From NCBI RefSeq assembly GCF_045920555.1, contig NZ_CP174509.1, positions 1,426,001 through 1,490,000 of the forward strand: a stretch of 64,000 nt of DNA, read 5' to 3'. Shown here in pieces: positions 8,694 to 17,189 of this stretch; within the stretch, counting starts at the first letter, position 1; each line of letters starts with the position of its first letter. Source of the DNA: Pseudalkalibacillus sp045920555. GTDB lineage: Bacteria; Bacillota; Bacilli; Bacillales; Fictibacillaceae. The notes under the pieces were generated by a model. The model was not told where the DNA came from, ran no database searches, and saw only the letters and a program-made list of their open reading frames with translations. Position numbers and translations under genes: made by a program.

Positions 8694-8920
8694 ACATTTA
8701 AAGAAAGTATAAATACTTTCTTCAATATAAGAGGAACTAAGACTCAGCCTACGCCTGTGTCTTGACAAAGCCCGGGTTTTCTTTATGTTCTGCTGAAAAT
8801 CTTTTGTTACTTTGGTTGTGATTTTTCATAAAGCTGTTCCCCGTAACGGCGAGTAAGCCTCGAGCCTCAATTTAGGACAAGCAAATGAGTCATTTTCCTC
8901 AGTTAATTAATGTTATTCCC
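8694..8920. other. Gene-free spacer with a 10-bp palindrome
   Basis: No convincing ORF is present. AAGAAAGTAT and ATACTTTCTT (8701-8722) form a perfect inverted repeat with a 2-nt loop, without a T-run. The remainder shows nothing I recognise. Confidence 0.5.
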
Positions 8921-8980
8921 TTGAAACAAAACCGTCTGGATGGTACAGTTTGTATTGGATTAATAAACCGTCCGGATGGT
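8921..8980 (+). promoter_or_regulatory. Carnitine operon promoter with two TetR operator copies
   Basis: TTGAAA (8921-8926), a 17-bp spacer and TACAGT (8944-8949) make a good sigma-A-type promoter. ACCGTCTGGATGGT (8931-8944) lies inside the spacer, and ACCGTCCGGATGGT (8967-8980) lies just downstream of the expected start. Both are near-palindromic, spaced 36 bp centre to centre, and share their core with the site before the TetR gene. Bound repressor would block polymerase at both positions. Confidence 0.75.
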
Positions 8981-9023
8981 AAAGTAAAATTTTGGCGAGG
9001 AGAACCCTAAAGGAGGAAATGAG

Positions 9024-9917
9024 ATGAACCATAAAGTATTGTTAACCGCAGCGGTTACAGGAGCAGGAGATACTGCTGGTAAGAATCCGCATGTTCCAGT
9101 TACACCTCAGGAGATTGCTGAATCAGCAATCGCTTCGGCTAAAGCTGGTGCTACTGTTGCCCATATTCATGCCCGTGACCCGGAAACAGGCGGGATCAGC
9201 CACAATATCGACCACTATCGTGAAATCGTTGATCGTATACGTGAATCAGAGACTGATGTGGTCATTAATATTACGTCAGGAGGCGGAGGGGACTTCATAC
9301 CTAGTTTGGCTACGCCTGCAGCTGGTGGAGACGGAACAGATATCCAGACACCAGCTGAACGTCATCAACCAGTAGGTGAACTGCTTCCAGAAATGTGTAC
9401 ACTGGACTGCGGCAGTACAAACTTCGGCTCTATGATTTACTTAAGTCCGACAGATTGGTTGCGTGAACAAGCAAAGCTCATCCAGGAAAGCGGCGTGAAG
9501 CCAGAGCTTGAATGTTTCGATACGGGTCATATTCGTTTTGCCAAACAATTGATCCAAGAAGGCCTGATCGATGGAGATCCAATGTTTCAATTTTGCTTAG
9601 GTATTCCCTGGGGAGCGGATGCTGACGCTGAGACGATGCTCTATATGAAAAATCGATTGCCGGAAAATGCGCATTGGTCAGCCTTTGGAATTGGCCGAAT
9701 GCAGATGCCGATGGCTGTTCAAGCGGCAATGCTCGGTGGAAATGTCCGGGTAGGCTTGGAAGATAATCTTTATTTGAAAAAAGGGGTTATGGCGAGAAAT
9801 GACCAGCTTGTTGAAAAAGCAGTCACGCTGTTGCACAATCAAGGGCTGGAACCGATGACACCACAAGAAGCTCGTGAGAAATTCAACCTTCGCTCCCCTC
9901 ATACAGGAGGTGAGTAA
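9024..9917 (+). CDS. BKACE/DUF849 enzyme, probable 3-dehydrocarnitine cleavage enzyme
   Basis: A 297-residue beta-keto acid cleavage enzyme. Visible family marks are the N-terminal LLTAAVTGAG, zinc-binding HIHARD, NITSGGGG, LDCGSTNFG and ECFDTGHI. BKACE enzymes condense a beta-keto acid with acetyl-CoA, releasing acetoacetate and a new CoA ester. The next genes encode an L-carnitine dehydrogenase and a thioesterase, so the substrate is most likely 3-dehydrocarnitine and the product betainyl-CoA. AAAGGAGGAAATGAG precedes the ATG. The lysine-fermentation member (Kce) is an alternative by sequence but not by context. Confidence 0.88.
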   Translation: MNHKVLLTAAVTGAGDTAGKNPHVPVTPQEIAESAIASAKAGATVAHIHARDPETGGISHNIDHYREIVDRIRESETDVVINITSGGGGDFIPSLATPAAGGDGTDIQTPAERHQPVGELLPEMCTLDCGSTNFGSMIYLSPTDWLREQAKLIQESGVKPELECFDTGHIRFAKQLIQEGLIDGDPMFQFCLGIPWGADADAETMLYMKNRLPENAHWSAFGIGRMQMPMAVQAAMLGGNVRVGLEDNLYLKKGVMARNDQLVEKAVTLLHNQGLEPMTPQEAREKFNLRSPHTGGE

Positions 9918-9919
9918 CG

Positions 9920-10867
9920 GTGCAAAACATTGCAGTAATCGGAACAGGCGTAATCGGGAATGGCTGGATCGCCCGCTTCTTAGCTCAAGGATATGATGTC
10001 GTGGCCTTTGACCCGGCAGAAGGAGCGGAACAACGGACGCGCAAGGCGGTTTCCCATGCATGGACGTCTTTAGAGCAGAAAGGCCTTGTCGAAGGTGCTT
10101 CCCAGGATCGATTGCAATTCATGCCTTCGATCGAGGAAGCGGTCGCTCATGCCGACTTTATACAAGAAAATGTGCCTGAACGTGAAGCATTGAAGAAGTC
10201 TGTGCTGGAGGAGATTGACCAGCACGCAAAGCCAGAAGCGATCATTGGTTCCAGTACTTCAGGCATCATCCCGAGCACGTTACAGGCAGGTTTGCAGCAC
10301 CCTGAGCGGTTTATTGTAGCCCACCCGTTCAACCCGGTCTTTTTACTTCCTCTTGTAGAGGTTGTAGGTGGAAAGGCTACAAAGGAATCTGTCATTGAGA
10401 AGGCTTGCTTATTTTTCGAACGTGTATCCATGAAACCGCTGGTCATTCATAAAGAAATCGATGGGCACGTAGCGGATCGTTTGATGGAAGCGCTCTGGCG
10501 TGAGGCCCTTCACCTTGTGAATGATGGGGTGGCTACCACGGAAGAAGTCGATACAGCGATCATTTACGGTGCTGGATTACGATGGGCGCAAATGGGACCA
10601 TTCCTTACATTTCATTTAGCTGGCGGAGAGCAAGGTATGCGTCATATGCTCGAGCAATTTGGCCCGGCACTCAAGCTGCCATGGACAAAATTAGAAGCAC
10701 CAGAACTGACAGATGAACTGAAGGAACGAGTCATTGAAGGCTGTGAACGTTATGCTGGAGATGAATCAGTCGCTGATCTTGAGCGTAAACGAAATGAATT
10801 TCTTGTGAAGCTGCTTGATTTAGTAGAAGAGTATTGGCCTGAATCTAGGAGTCTTGTAAACAAATAA
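9920..10867 (+). CDS. lcdH: L-carnitine 3-dehydrogenase
   Basis: A 315-residue NAD-dependent dehydrogenase of the 3-hydroxyacyl-CoA dehydrogenase superfamily. It has the Rossmann GTGVIGNGW at the N-terminus, AHPFNPVFLLPLVEVV in the middle and GAGLRWAQMGPFLTFHLAGGEQGM, typical of L-carnitine dehydrogenases (EC 1.1.1.108). It would oxidise L-carnitine to 3-dehydrocarnitine, the substrate of the BKACE enzyme two bases upstream. The start is GTG, with GGAGGTGAG ending the preceding gene and acting as ribosome site. It is a short, stand-alone version without a fused thioesterase domain; the thioesterase is the next gene. Confidence 0.9.
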   Translation: MQNIAVIGTGVIGNGWIARFLAQGYDVVAFDPAEGAEQRTRKAVSHAWTSLEQKGLVEGASQDRLQFMPSIEEAVAHADFIQENVPEREALKKSVLEEIDQHAKPEAIIGSSTSGIIPSTLQAGLQHPERFIVAHPFNPVFLLPLVEVVGGKATKESVIEKACLFFERVSMKPLVIHKEIDGHVADRLMEALWREALHLVNDGVATTEEVDTAIIYGAGLRWAQMGPFLTFHLAGGEQGMRHMLEQFGPALKLPWTKLEAPELTDELKERVIEGCERYAGDESVADLERKRNEFLVKLLDLVEEYWPESRSLVNK

Positions 10868-10882
10868 CAAGGAGGGATGAAA

Positions 10883-11353
10883 ATGCTAGAACCAGTTTCG
10901 ATCTACAAGGATCAGGTGCATAAAGCGTGGGTGGATTACAACGGCCATATGAATGATGCAGCCTATGCGGCTGTCTTCAGCCATGCGGTTGATCATTTCA
11001 TGGTGTATATCGGGTTGGATGAAAAGGCCCGGGAAATGTATCGATATACGATCTTTACGCTGGAAACCCATCTTTGTTACTTAAAAGAGGCGCATGAAAA
11101 TGAGGAAATCTACGTGTCCGTCCAAATACTGGATGCTGACGCCAAGCGTATTCATCCTTTTTTTGTCATGAAAAATAAAAATGATCAAATAGTGGCGACA
11201 AGCGAGCAAATGTTGATGGGGATCGATATGGAAGCAGGCAGAGCCGCTCCATTTCCTGAACCGATCGCTCAAAAGGTGGCTGAATTACGAAAAGCCCACC
11301 ATTCATTAGAAAAGCCAAAACAAGCAGGTCGTCAAATAGGCATCAAGCGTTAA
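10883..11353 (+). CDS. Hot-dog thioesterase, probable betainyl-CoA thioesterase
   Basis: A 156-residue 4HBT-type hot-dog protein with the active-site segment WVDYNGHMNDAAYAAVFS near the N-terminus and EIYVSVQILDAD in the sheet. In carnitine degradation, the enzyme hydrolyses betainyl-CoA to glycine betaine and CoA. Start 10883 is preferred over the ATG at 10877 because GGAGGG (10871-10876) would touch the latter. It is the third gene of the module, 15 nt after the dehydrogenase. The C-terminal tail is basic. Confidence 0.85.
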   Translation: MLEPVSIYKDQVHKAWVDYNGHMNDAAYAAVFSHAVDHFMVYIGLDEKAREMYRYTIFTLETHLCYLKEAHENEEIYVSVQILDADAKRIHPFFVMKNKNDQIVATSEQMLMGIDMEAGRAAPFPEPIAQKVAELRKAHHSLEKPKQAGRQIGIKR

Positions 11354-11390
11354 CCATCGCTTATTCGCAACGAGAGAGGAGACTGAGTAG

Positions 11391-12587
11391 ATGAATAAAA
11401 TTGAAGTCAACAATTTGACGAAGATTTTCGGATCTAAGCCTAAGCAGGCATTGAAGCGTTTAGAAAACGGTGAAAAGAAAGACCAAATTTTAAAGGATAC
11501 CGGTATGACCGTTGGGGTTAACCAAGCTTCCTTTGCTGTTCAACCTGGTGAATTCTTTGTCATTATGGGGCTTTCAGGTAGCGGGAAATCGACATTGATC
11601 CGCTTAGTAAATCGTCTCATCGAACCGACGGCTGGTGAGGTTTACATTGACGGGGATGACATTACGCAAATGTCCCAATCTACCTTGATCGAAACACGCC
11701 GTAAGAAGCTGGGGATGGTCTTCCAAAAATTCGGGCTATTCCCTCATCGTACGGTTCTTGCTAATGTGGGATACGGATTGGAAATTCAGGGCGTAAAGAA
11801 AGATGAACGAGAACAGAAGGCCCTGAAAGCCATTGAGGACGTCGGACTGAAAGGGTATGAGAACAGCCGTCCTGACCAGTTGAGTGGCGGTATGCAGCAG
11901 CGTGTAGGTTTAGCCCGCGCCCTCGCGAATGATACCGACATTTTATTGATGGACGAGGCCTTCAGTGCCCTTGACCCTCTTATCCGTAAAGAGATGCAAG
12001 ATGAATTGCTGCACCTGCAGAAGAAAATGGGGAAAACCATCTTATTCATCACTCACGACCTGGATGAAGCGTTGAAGCTGGGCGACAGGGTCGCGATCAT
12101 GAAGGATGGCCGTATTGTTCAGATCGGGACATCAGAAGAAATATTGGAAAACCCGGCCGATGACTATGTCTCGAATTTTGTAAAAGACGTCGACCGCTCA
12201 AAAGTGCTTGAAGCGTATCAGGTCATGAAAAAGCCGGAAGTGTTGACAACGTATAAAGATGGCCCGAGAATGGCTGTTCGCAAGATGGAAGAAGCCGGGG
12301 CATCCAGCATCTTTGTTGTTGATAAAGAGGATAATTTCAAAGGGCTGCTCACGATTGATGATGCGATTAAAGCCTATAAGAACGACATTCCGCTTGATGA
12401 CGTTTTAGTCGAGGATGTCCATACGACGTCTAAACATACCCCCCTTAATGATTTGCTTGGGATAGCGGCTGAAACGAAGTATCCGATCGTCGTAGAAGAG
12501 GAAGGCAAGCTGATCGGTATCATTTCAAGAGTATCGATTTTATCAGGCCTTGTCTTAGGTAAAGAAAAGGAGGAGGTGGAAGCATAA
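11391..12587 (+). CDS. Quaternary-amine ABC importer, ATP-binding subunit with CBS domains
   Basis: A 398-residue protein of the OpuAA/ProV type. It shows Walker A GLSGSGKST (about residue 60), signature LSGGMQQRVGLARA, Walker B ILLMDEAFSALDP and switch His in ITHDLDEA. The C-terminal 120 residues hold a pair of CBS domains (SSIFVVDKEDNFKGLLTIDDAI; YPIVVEEEGKLIGIISRVSIL), which in OpuA-type systems sense ionic strength. GAGAGGAGA precedes the ATG. It overlaps the permease gene by one base. Substrate is likely carnitine or a similar betaine, given the enzymes upstream. Confidence 0.93.
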   Translation: MNKIEVNNLTKIFGSKPKQALKRLENGEKKDQILKDTGMTVGVNQASFAVQPGEFFVIMGLSGSGKSTLIRLVNRLIEPTAGEVYIDGDDITQMSQSTLIETRRKKLGMVFQKFGLFPHRTVLANVGYGLEIQGVKKDEREQKALKAIEDVGLKGYENSRPDQLSGGMQQRVGLARALANDTDILLMDEAFSALDPLIRKEMQDELLHLQKKMGKTILFITHDLDEALKLGDRVAIMKDGRIVQIGTSEEILENPADDYVSNFVKDVDRSKVLEAYQVMKKPEVLTTYKDGPRMAVRKMEEAGASSIFVVDKEDNFKGLLTIDDAIKAYKNDIPLDDVLVEDVHTTSKHTPLNDLLGIAAETKYPIVVEEEGKLIGIISRVSILSGLVLGKEKEEVEA

Positions 12588-13417
12588 TGAATTATTTCTA
12601 TCTGCCTTTGGAAGAGTGGACAAATACGTTTGTGAATGAATGGCTGCTACCAGTCATGGGTGATTTTTTCAATCAGATCAGTAATGGTCTGGGCGCCTTC
12701 ATTACAGGTGTGACTGACTTGCTGCTGGTGATACCTCCAGAAGTCATTACGTTGATCTTCATCCTGCTTTCCTGGAGGTTTGCAGGTAAAGGCATAGCTT
12801 TATTCACCCTTATCGGCTGTATCTATTTAGGGTCTGTCAATCTATGGGACGGTGCCATGCAAACAATAGCTGTCGTCATTGTATCCACGATTCTGTCCAT
12901 TGTCGTCGGAGTACCTACTGGAATTCTGAGTGCAACGAATGGAATTGTCGAAAAAATCGTCCGTCCCATCCTGGACTTTATGCAAACGTTGCCGAGCTTT
13001 GTCTATTTAATACCAGCTATCCTGCTATTTGGTCTCGGCGGTGTACCCGCAGTCATCGCGACGTTTGTCTTCGCTACACCACCTGCGGTTCGGATGACGA
13101 CGCTAGGAATCAAGCAAGTACCAGCCGATGTAATCGAAGCTTCAAAAGCTTTCGGATCGACACCGAGGCAGCTGCTCTTTAAAGTACAGCTTCCTATGGC
13201 GGTTCCAACCATCATGGCTGGCGTCAATCAGACCATCATGCTAGCGCTTTCCATGGCCGTCATCGCTTCGATGATCGGAGCGCCTGGCCTTGGCTCAACG
13301 GTACTGTCGGGCATTTCGACCGTAAATGTCGGTCTTGGCTTGACCGGTGGTTTAGGAATCGTCGTATTAGCCATCGTTCTTGATCGAATTACACAAGGAT
13401 TAGGCAAAAAAGTATAA
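12587..13417 (+). CDS. Quaternary-amine ABC importer, permease subunit
   Basis: A 276-residue membrane protein of the OpuAB/ProW family. It has about six or seven hydrophobic helices and the binding-protein-dependent transport loop DVIEASKAFGSTPRQLLFKVQLPMA (EAA-type motif) that docks on the ATPase. The ATG shares a base with the stop of the ATPase gene, and GGAGGTGG lies just before it. The binding protein follows 16 nt downstream. Confidence 0.92.
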   Translation: MNYFYLPLEEWTNTFVNEWLLPVMGDFFNQISNGLGAFITGVTDLLLVIPPEVITLIFILLSWRFAGKGIALFTLIGCIYLGSVNLWDGAMQTIAVVIVSTILSIVVGVPTGILSATNGIVEKIVRPILDFMQTLPSFVYLIPAILLFGLGGVPAVIATFVFATPPAVRMTTLGIKQVPADVIEASKAFGSTPRQLLFKVQLPMAVPTIMAGVNQTIMLALSMAVIASMIGAPGLGSTVLSGISTVNVGLGLTGGLGIVVLAIVLDRITQGLGKKV

Positions 13418-13433
13418 AAAGGAGAGGATTTAT

Positions 13434-14303
13434 ATGAAAAAAATAATATGTATAGCATTGATGATGATGTCACTGGCAGCCCTGATCGTCGGCTGTTCTT
13501 CAAACGAAAAATCCAGCGGAGAAGCAAGTGAAGGTCAAACCATTACATTTGGTGTGACGCCATGGACAAGTACGGTTCCTCCGACGAAAATTGCCGTGCT
13601 CATTTTAGAGGACATGGGATATACCGTAAAAGAAACGAAATCGGATGTCGGCGGTGTTTTCATGGGACTATCCCGTGGTGATGTAGATGTATTCATGGAT
13701 GCATGGCTTCCGATGCACCAGGTCCATCTGGACAAATTCAAGAGCAGTGTAGAAGATACAGCTGTCAGTTATCCAGAGGCGAAGACGGGCTGGGTCGTTC
13801 CAACCTACATGGAAGATGTTAATAAAATTTCCGACTTAAAAGGAAAAGAAGACGAGTTTAATAACGAAATGCTAGGTATTGAAGAAGGCGCAAGTGCAAC
13901 AAAAGAATCGGACGAAATCATCAAAGCGTATGATTTAGACATGAAACAAGTCAACTCATCAGAAGGCGGGATGATCGCTGAAGCTACTCGGTTGATGGCC
14001 CAAGAAAAACCTGTTGTGTTCTACGGCTGGCGTCCTCATACGATGTTCAACAAGTATGACTTGAAAGTACTAGAGGATGATAAAGGATTCTTCGGTTCCT
14101 CCTCAGTGTACGTCATTACCAATAAGGATCTAAAAGAAAAAGCACCTGAAGCATATGAATTCTTAAGCAATTGGAACATCTCGATTGATGAAGTTGAAAA
14201 AATGATCGTAGAGATTGAAGAGAACGGGAAAGACCCAGAGAAAGTCGCCCGTGAGTGGATCGAGAATAACCAGGATAAAGTAAAAGAAATGAAGGGTGAA
14301 TAA
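13434..14303 (+). CDS. Quaternary-amine ABC importer, substrate-binding lipoprotein
   Basis: A 289-residue OpuAC-type protein. The N-terminal signal ends in a lipobox (LIVGCSS), so it is anchored to the outer face of the membrane through a lipidated Cys. The mature part begins TITFGVTPWTSTVPPTKI and contains DAWLPMHQVH and YGWRPHTMF; aromatic Trp and Tyr residues of this sort form the cage that binds trimethylammonium groups. AAAGGAGAGG precedes the ATG. It is the last gene of the carnitine operon, followed by a strong terminator. Confidence 0.92.
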   Translation: MKKIICIALMMMSLAALIVGCSSNEKSSGEASEGQTITFGVTPWTSTVPPTKIAVLILEDMGYTVKETKSDVGGVFMGLSRGDVDVFMDAWLPMHQVHLDKFKSSVEDTAVSYPEAKTGWVVPTYMEDVNKISDLKGKEDEFNNEMLGIEEGASATKESDEIIKAYDLDMKQVNSSEGGMIAEATRLMAQEKPVVFYGWRPHTMFNKYDLKVLEDDKGFFGSSSVYVITNKDLKEKAPEAYEFLSNWNISIDEVEKMIVEIEENGKDPEKVAREWIENNQDKVKEMKGE

Positions 14304-14318
14304 TCGATCGTAACAAGA

Positions 14319-14354
14319 AACCAGCGTCTGGCATCGGCCAGACGCTGGTTTTTT
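14319..14354 (+). terminator. Intrinsic terminator of the carnitine operon
   Basis: AACCAGCGTCTGGC (14319-14332) pairs perfectly with GCCAGACGCTGGTT (14337-14350), followed by T residues. This is the strongest terminator in the catabolic half. Confidence 0.93.
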
Positions 14355-14417
14355 ATCGTTGGCAAAAATTTAAATAGATAACATTGATGACTAGATAAAG
14401 AGTTCGATAGGGAGTAG

Positions 14418-15482
14418 TTAAATCACTGTGATATTGAATTGCTCGATCAGATCCTTCAGAGTAGGACGCACATTGCCGTCCCGTCCGACAACTTTTTCAG
14501 CTGTGATCATCGAGTTCAGCACAGCTTCTTCAACCGCTTCACCGACAGCACGGAAAGCCAGGTCCATATCCTCCTCATGGATTGTCGGAAAAGAGAGGAG
14601 GTGATCCGGTTTGTCATGCGGGATTTTTGTCGCTGTTGAAAAGCCGATCACCACATCGCCGCTTCCATTTGAAATGAAGGACCCTGTACGTGATAATCCG
14701 ACTCCCGTCCGCTTGATGATCCGGTTCAATTGACGTTCAGAAACAGGAAGGTCTGTCGCGACGATGACCATGATCGAGCCCTTATCCTTTTCTTCCCTTG
14801 CCTGGAGGATATGTTCCTTCAGCTTTTGCCCGACTGCCTTTCCATCGATCCGTAAATCACTGAGCATACCGAAATTCGACATCACTAACACACCAACCGT
14901 ATATTCACCATGCTCGAGCTTGATTTTTCGGGAAGCCGAACCGATCCCACCTTTCAACGAGTAGCAAAGCATCCCTCTGCCCCCACCGACAGCCCCTTCT
15001 TCAAATTCGACTGAGGCGTTTTCAATCGCTTGGAAAACATGTTCCTTACTTATATATTGTGCGCGGATATCATTGAGGTACATATCGTTGCATTCCCCGA
15101 CAACAGGATTAACGGTTCCCGTCGTACGGCCGATTTCAGGATTTAGTTCCAACATGTATTCGATCAATGCATCAGCTGCAGTACCGATGCTTAATGTATT
15201 CGTCAAAAGGATTGGTGTCTCAAGAACACCCAGCTCCTCCATCTGAATCGTCCCCACTGTCTTCCCAAAACCATTGATCACATGGCTCGAGGCAATCAGT
15301 TTTTCTCGAAAAACATTCCCTTGATGAGGAAGAACAGCGGTTACTCCAGTTTGGACATCACCATCCGAAAGCGTCACATGCCCGACCGTCACACCTTCCA
15401 CATCTGTGATCGCATTTAACTTCCCAGGCTCCAACTTCCCGATTCTCACACCATAATCCCGTATCCGTTTCTGACCCTTCAT
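14418..15482 (-). CDS. P1/S58-family peptidase (DmpA/BapA-like aminopeptidase)
   Basis: A 354-residue Ntn-type self-processing peptidase. The N-terminal block RIGKLEPGKLNAITDVEGVTVGH and the autoprocessing region GGIGSASRK, with the presumed Gly-Ser cleavage site whose Ser becomes the nucleophile, identify the S58 family. Members cleave N-terminal D- or L-residues or beta-alanyl peptides. The start at 15482 (MKGQKR) is chosen because AAAGGTTG lies just upstream; a longer reading from 15515 lacks such a site. It is convergent with the carnitine operon. A decayed copy of its 3' end lies at 7819-7956. Confidence 0.88.
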   Translation of the reverse strand: MKGQKRIRDYGVRIGKLEPGKLNAITDVEGVTVGHVTLSDGDVQTGVTAVLPHQGNVFREKLIASSHVINGFGKTVGTIQMEELGVLETPILLTNTLSIGTAADALIEYMLELNPEIGRTTGTVNPVVGECNDMYLNDIRAQYISKEHVFQAIENASVEFEEGAVGGGRGMLCYSLKGGIGSASRKIKLEHGEYTVGVLVMSNFGMLSDLRIDGKAVGQKLKEHILQAREEKDKGSIMVIVATDLPVSERQLNRIIKRTGVGLSRTGSFISNGSGDVVIGFSTATKIPHDKPDHLLSFPTIHEEDMDLAFRAVGEAVEEAVLNSMITAEKVVGRDGNVRPTLKDLIEQFNITVI

Positions 15483-15732
15483 AACTATCAACCTTTCAAG
15501 TATGTATGTCTGCACTATTATTCTACCATTTAAAACAAAATGGCATTTGTTTATTTAAAAATCTTAGACACCAGGAATTAGCACGATAGGGTTTAAAAAT
15601 CATTATTTTTTAGACCTAAACATTCATTGTTTGACCTTTCTGGATTAAATAGAATGTATTTATAGTATTAATATTCAAAACATTCTGTCTAAAATGTCAG
15701 AGTGTCTAACTTATTTAACGGAGGTCAGAAAA

Positions 15733-16809
15733 ATGAATTTTGGAATCTATGTGGAAATGCAGAATCCTGAACAAAACAACAAGCCTCATGCGCAGGTTTA
15801 TCAGGAGATTATGGAACAGATCGAACATGCAGATAAAAGAGGTTTTAGTACTTTCAATACGTTAGAACATCATTGGTTTGAAGAGTTTTCAATATCCGCT
15901 AATCCTATGGCTCTATATGCTGCCGCTGCCCAAAGAACCAGGGATATTCGCTTTCGAACTTGTTCTCACGTTTTACCTTTACACAACCCAATGGTCTTTG
16001 CTGGGCAAGTGGCTGTAACAGATATCTTAACGGAGGGAAGGTTTGAGTTTGCTGTTGGACGAGGACACGCCTGGGTATTCCCGAAGGCTTCCATACCCCT
16101 AGAAGAATCGAGGGAACGGTTTATCGAATCTCTTGAAATCCTTGAAAAAGCATTAGAAGAAAAAGAATTTTCGTATCAAGGTAAACATTTCAATGTGCAA
16201 AACGTAAAGGTAGTTCCGCGACCGACCAAAAAACCAAGGATCTTTACAGGGGGAGCAAGTAATCATAACTATGAATTAGCAGGAAAGAAAGGATGGGGTG
16301 TTCTTATTACCCCTATGTTACCGCTAGAACATGTACTGGGCCAATTAGATATTTATCGCAAGTCTTGTAAAGAGCATGGGAATACCCCTGATATCGTTTA
16401 TGTTCAAGCGATGTATCTTGACGATGACGGTGAAAGGGCTCGGAAGGAAGCTGAACCATACATTTTGCAATTCATGAAAGGCAATGTTTCTCCTATGTCA
16501 GACCTCCCATCTAAAGAGGAATTGGTTAATAAAGACTTTGGTTTTTATGCAAGTGGTGCACTGGAATCGTTGGCAGAAATTCCGTATCACAAATTACTGA
16601 ATGACGAATACGTATGGGTTGGATCTCCAGATGAAGTAAAAGAAAAAGTGAAGAAGGTCATTGAAAAATGTCCAGACTTGTCTGAAATTGCACTTTTATG
16701 CTCTTATGCTGGAATTGAACATTGGAAGACAATCCGAACTCAGGATTTATTCAGTCAACAAATCATGCCAGCTTTCCAAAAGGAAAAAGAAAAAGTATTA
16801 GTACCTTAA
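15733..16809 (+). CDS. LLM-class flavin-dependent oxidoreductase (luciferase-like monooxygenase)
   Basis: A 358-residue TIM-barrel protein of the bacterial luciferase family. The N-terminus MNFGIYVEMQNPEQ, then TFNTLEHHWFEEF, the HVLPLHNPM stretch and VGRGHAW are typical. These enzymes use reduced FMN from a separate reductase to activate O2. A flavin reductase gene (19094) lies nearby, beyond the regulator, so the two may form a two-component monooxygenase. ACGGAGGTCAG precedes the ATG at 15733; the ORF is open further up but without a ribosome site. Confidence 0.88.
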   Translation: MNFGIYVEMQNPEQNNKPHAQVYQEIMEQIEHADKRGFSTFNTLEHHWFEEFSISANPMALYAAAAQRTRDIRFRTCSHVLPLHNPMVFAGQVAVTDILTEGRFEFAVGRGHAWVFPKASIPLEESRERFIESLEILEKALEEKEFSYQGKHFNVQNVKVVPRPTKKPRIFTGGASNHNYELAGKKGWGVLITPMLPLEHVLGQLDIYRKSCKEHGNTPDIVYVQAMYLDDDGERARKEAEPYILQFMKGNVSPMSDLPSKEELVNKDFGFYASGALESLAEIPYHKLLNDEYVWVGSPDEVKEKVKKVIEKCPDLSEIALLCSYAGIEHWKTIRTQDLFSQQIMPAFQKEKEKVLVP

Positions 16810-16832
16810 AGAGAGTCACTCAGGGGGCTATC

Positions 16833-17189
16833 ATGAAAGTTTCAAGCGAATATAAAAATGAAATTCATACTGAATTCCCTATACATTTACCAGATAAAAA
16901 ATTTGTTGACTGGTGTCTAGAAAATTTCTCAATAAATCGAGGCGTTTTTAATGTAATTGATAACTGGTTCTTTGATTATGGAATCCAACACATTGTCAAA
17001 CGACGAAGGATCATTATTCAATATTTAGATCATTTGCAAACGTACAATCATATCAAGGTCAAAAGGAAAAGACCACAATTTGGAAAAGGAGGAGTTAAGC
17101 AGAGCCTTTATTATTTTGTCGGTAAGTGTCAGAATATAAATAATAGTCAAAATAAAGGTGAGGGGCGTTGTTGTGGAAGTCAAAGCTAG
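16833..17189 (+). CDS. Small hypothetical protein upstream of XylR/PucR-type regulator
   Basis: A 118-residue protein that I do not recognise. It is rich in aromatic and basic residues (WCLENF, IDNWFFDYG, VKRRRIIIQYLDHL) and has a glycine/cysteine tail (GRCCGSQS). CAGGGGGC precedes the ATG at 16833. It starts 23 nt after the LLM oxygenase stop and its end overlaps the regulator start (17173), so it is probably co-translated with both. The clear ribosome site and tight packing support a real gene; its role is unknown. Confidence 0.6.
   Translation: MKVSSEYKNEIHTEFPIHLPDKKFVDWCLENFSINRGVFNVIDNWFFDYGIQHIVKRRRIIIQYLDHLQTYNHIKVKRKRPQFGKGGVKQSLYYFVGKCQNINNSQNKGEGRCCGSQS

Noticed and set aside
8701..8722. 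Second terminator after the TetR gene
   Set aside because: Perfect palindrome but AT-rich stem without T-run; the terminator at 8668-8693 already serves.
9024..9917. Lysine-fermentation 3-keto-5-aminohexanoate cleavage enzyme (Kce)
   Set aside because: Same family, but no lysine aminomutase or Kdd genes nearby; carnitine dehydrogenase and thioesterase point to dehydrocarnitine.
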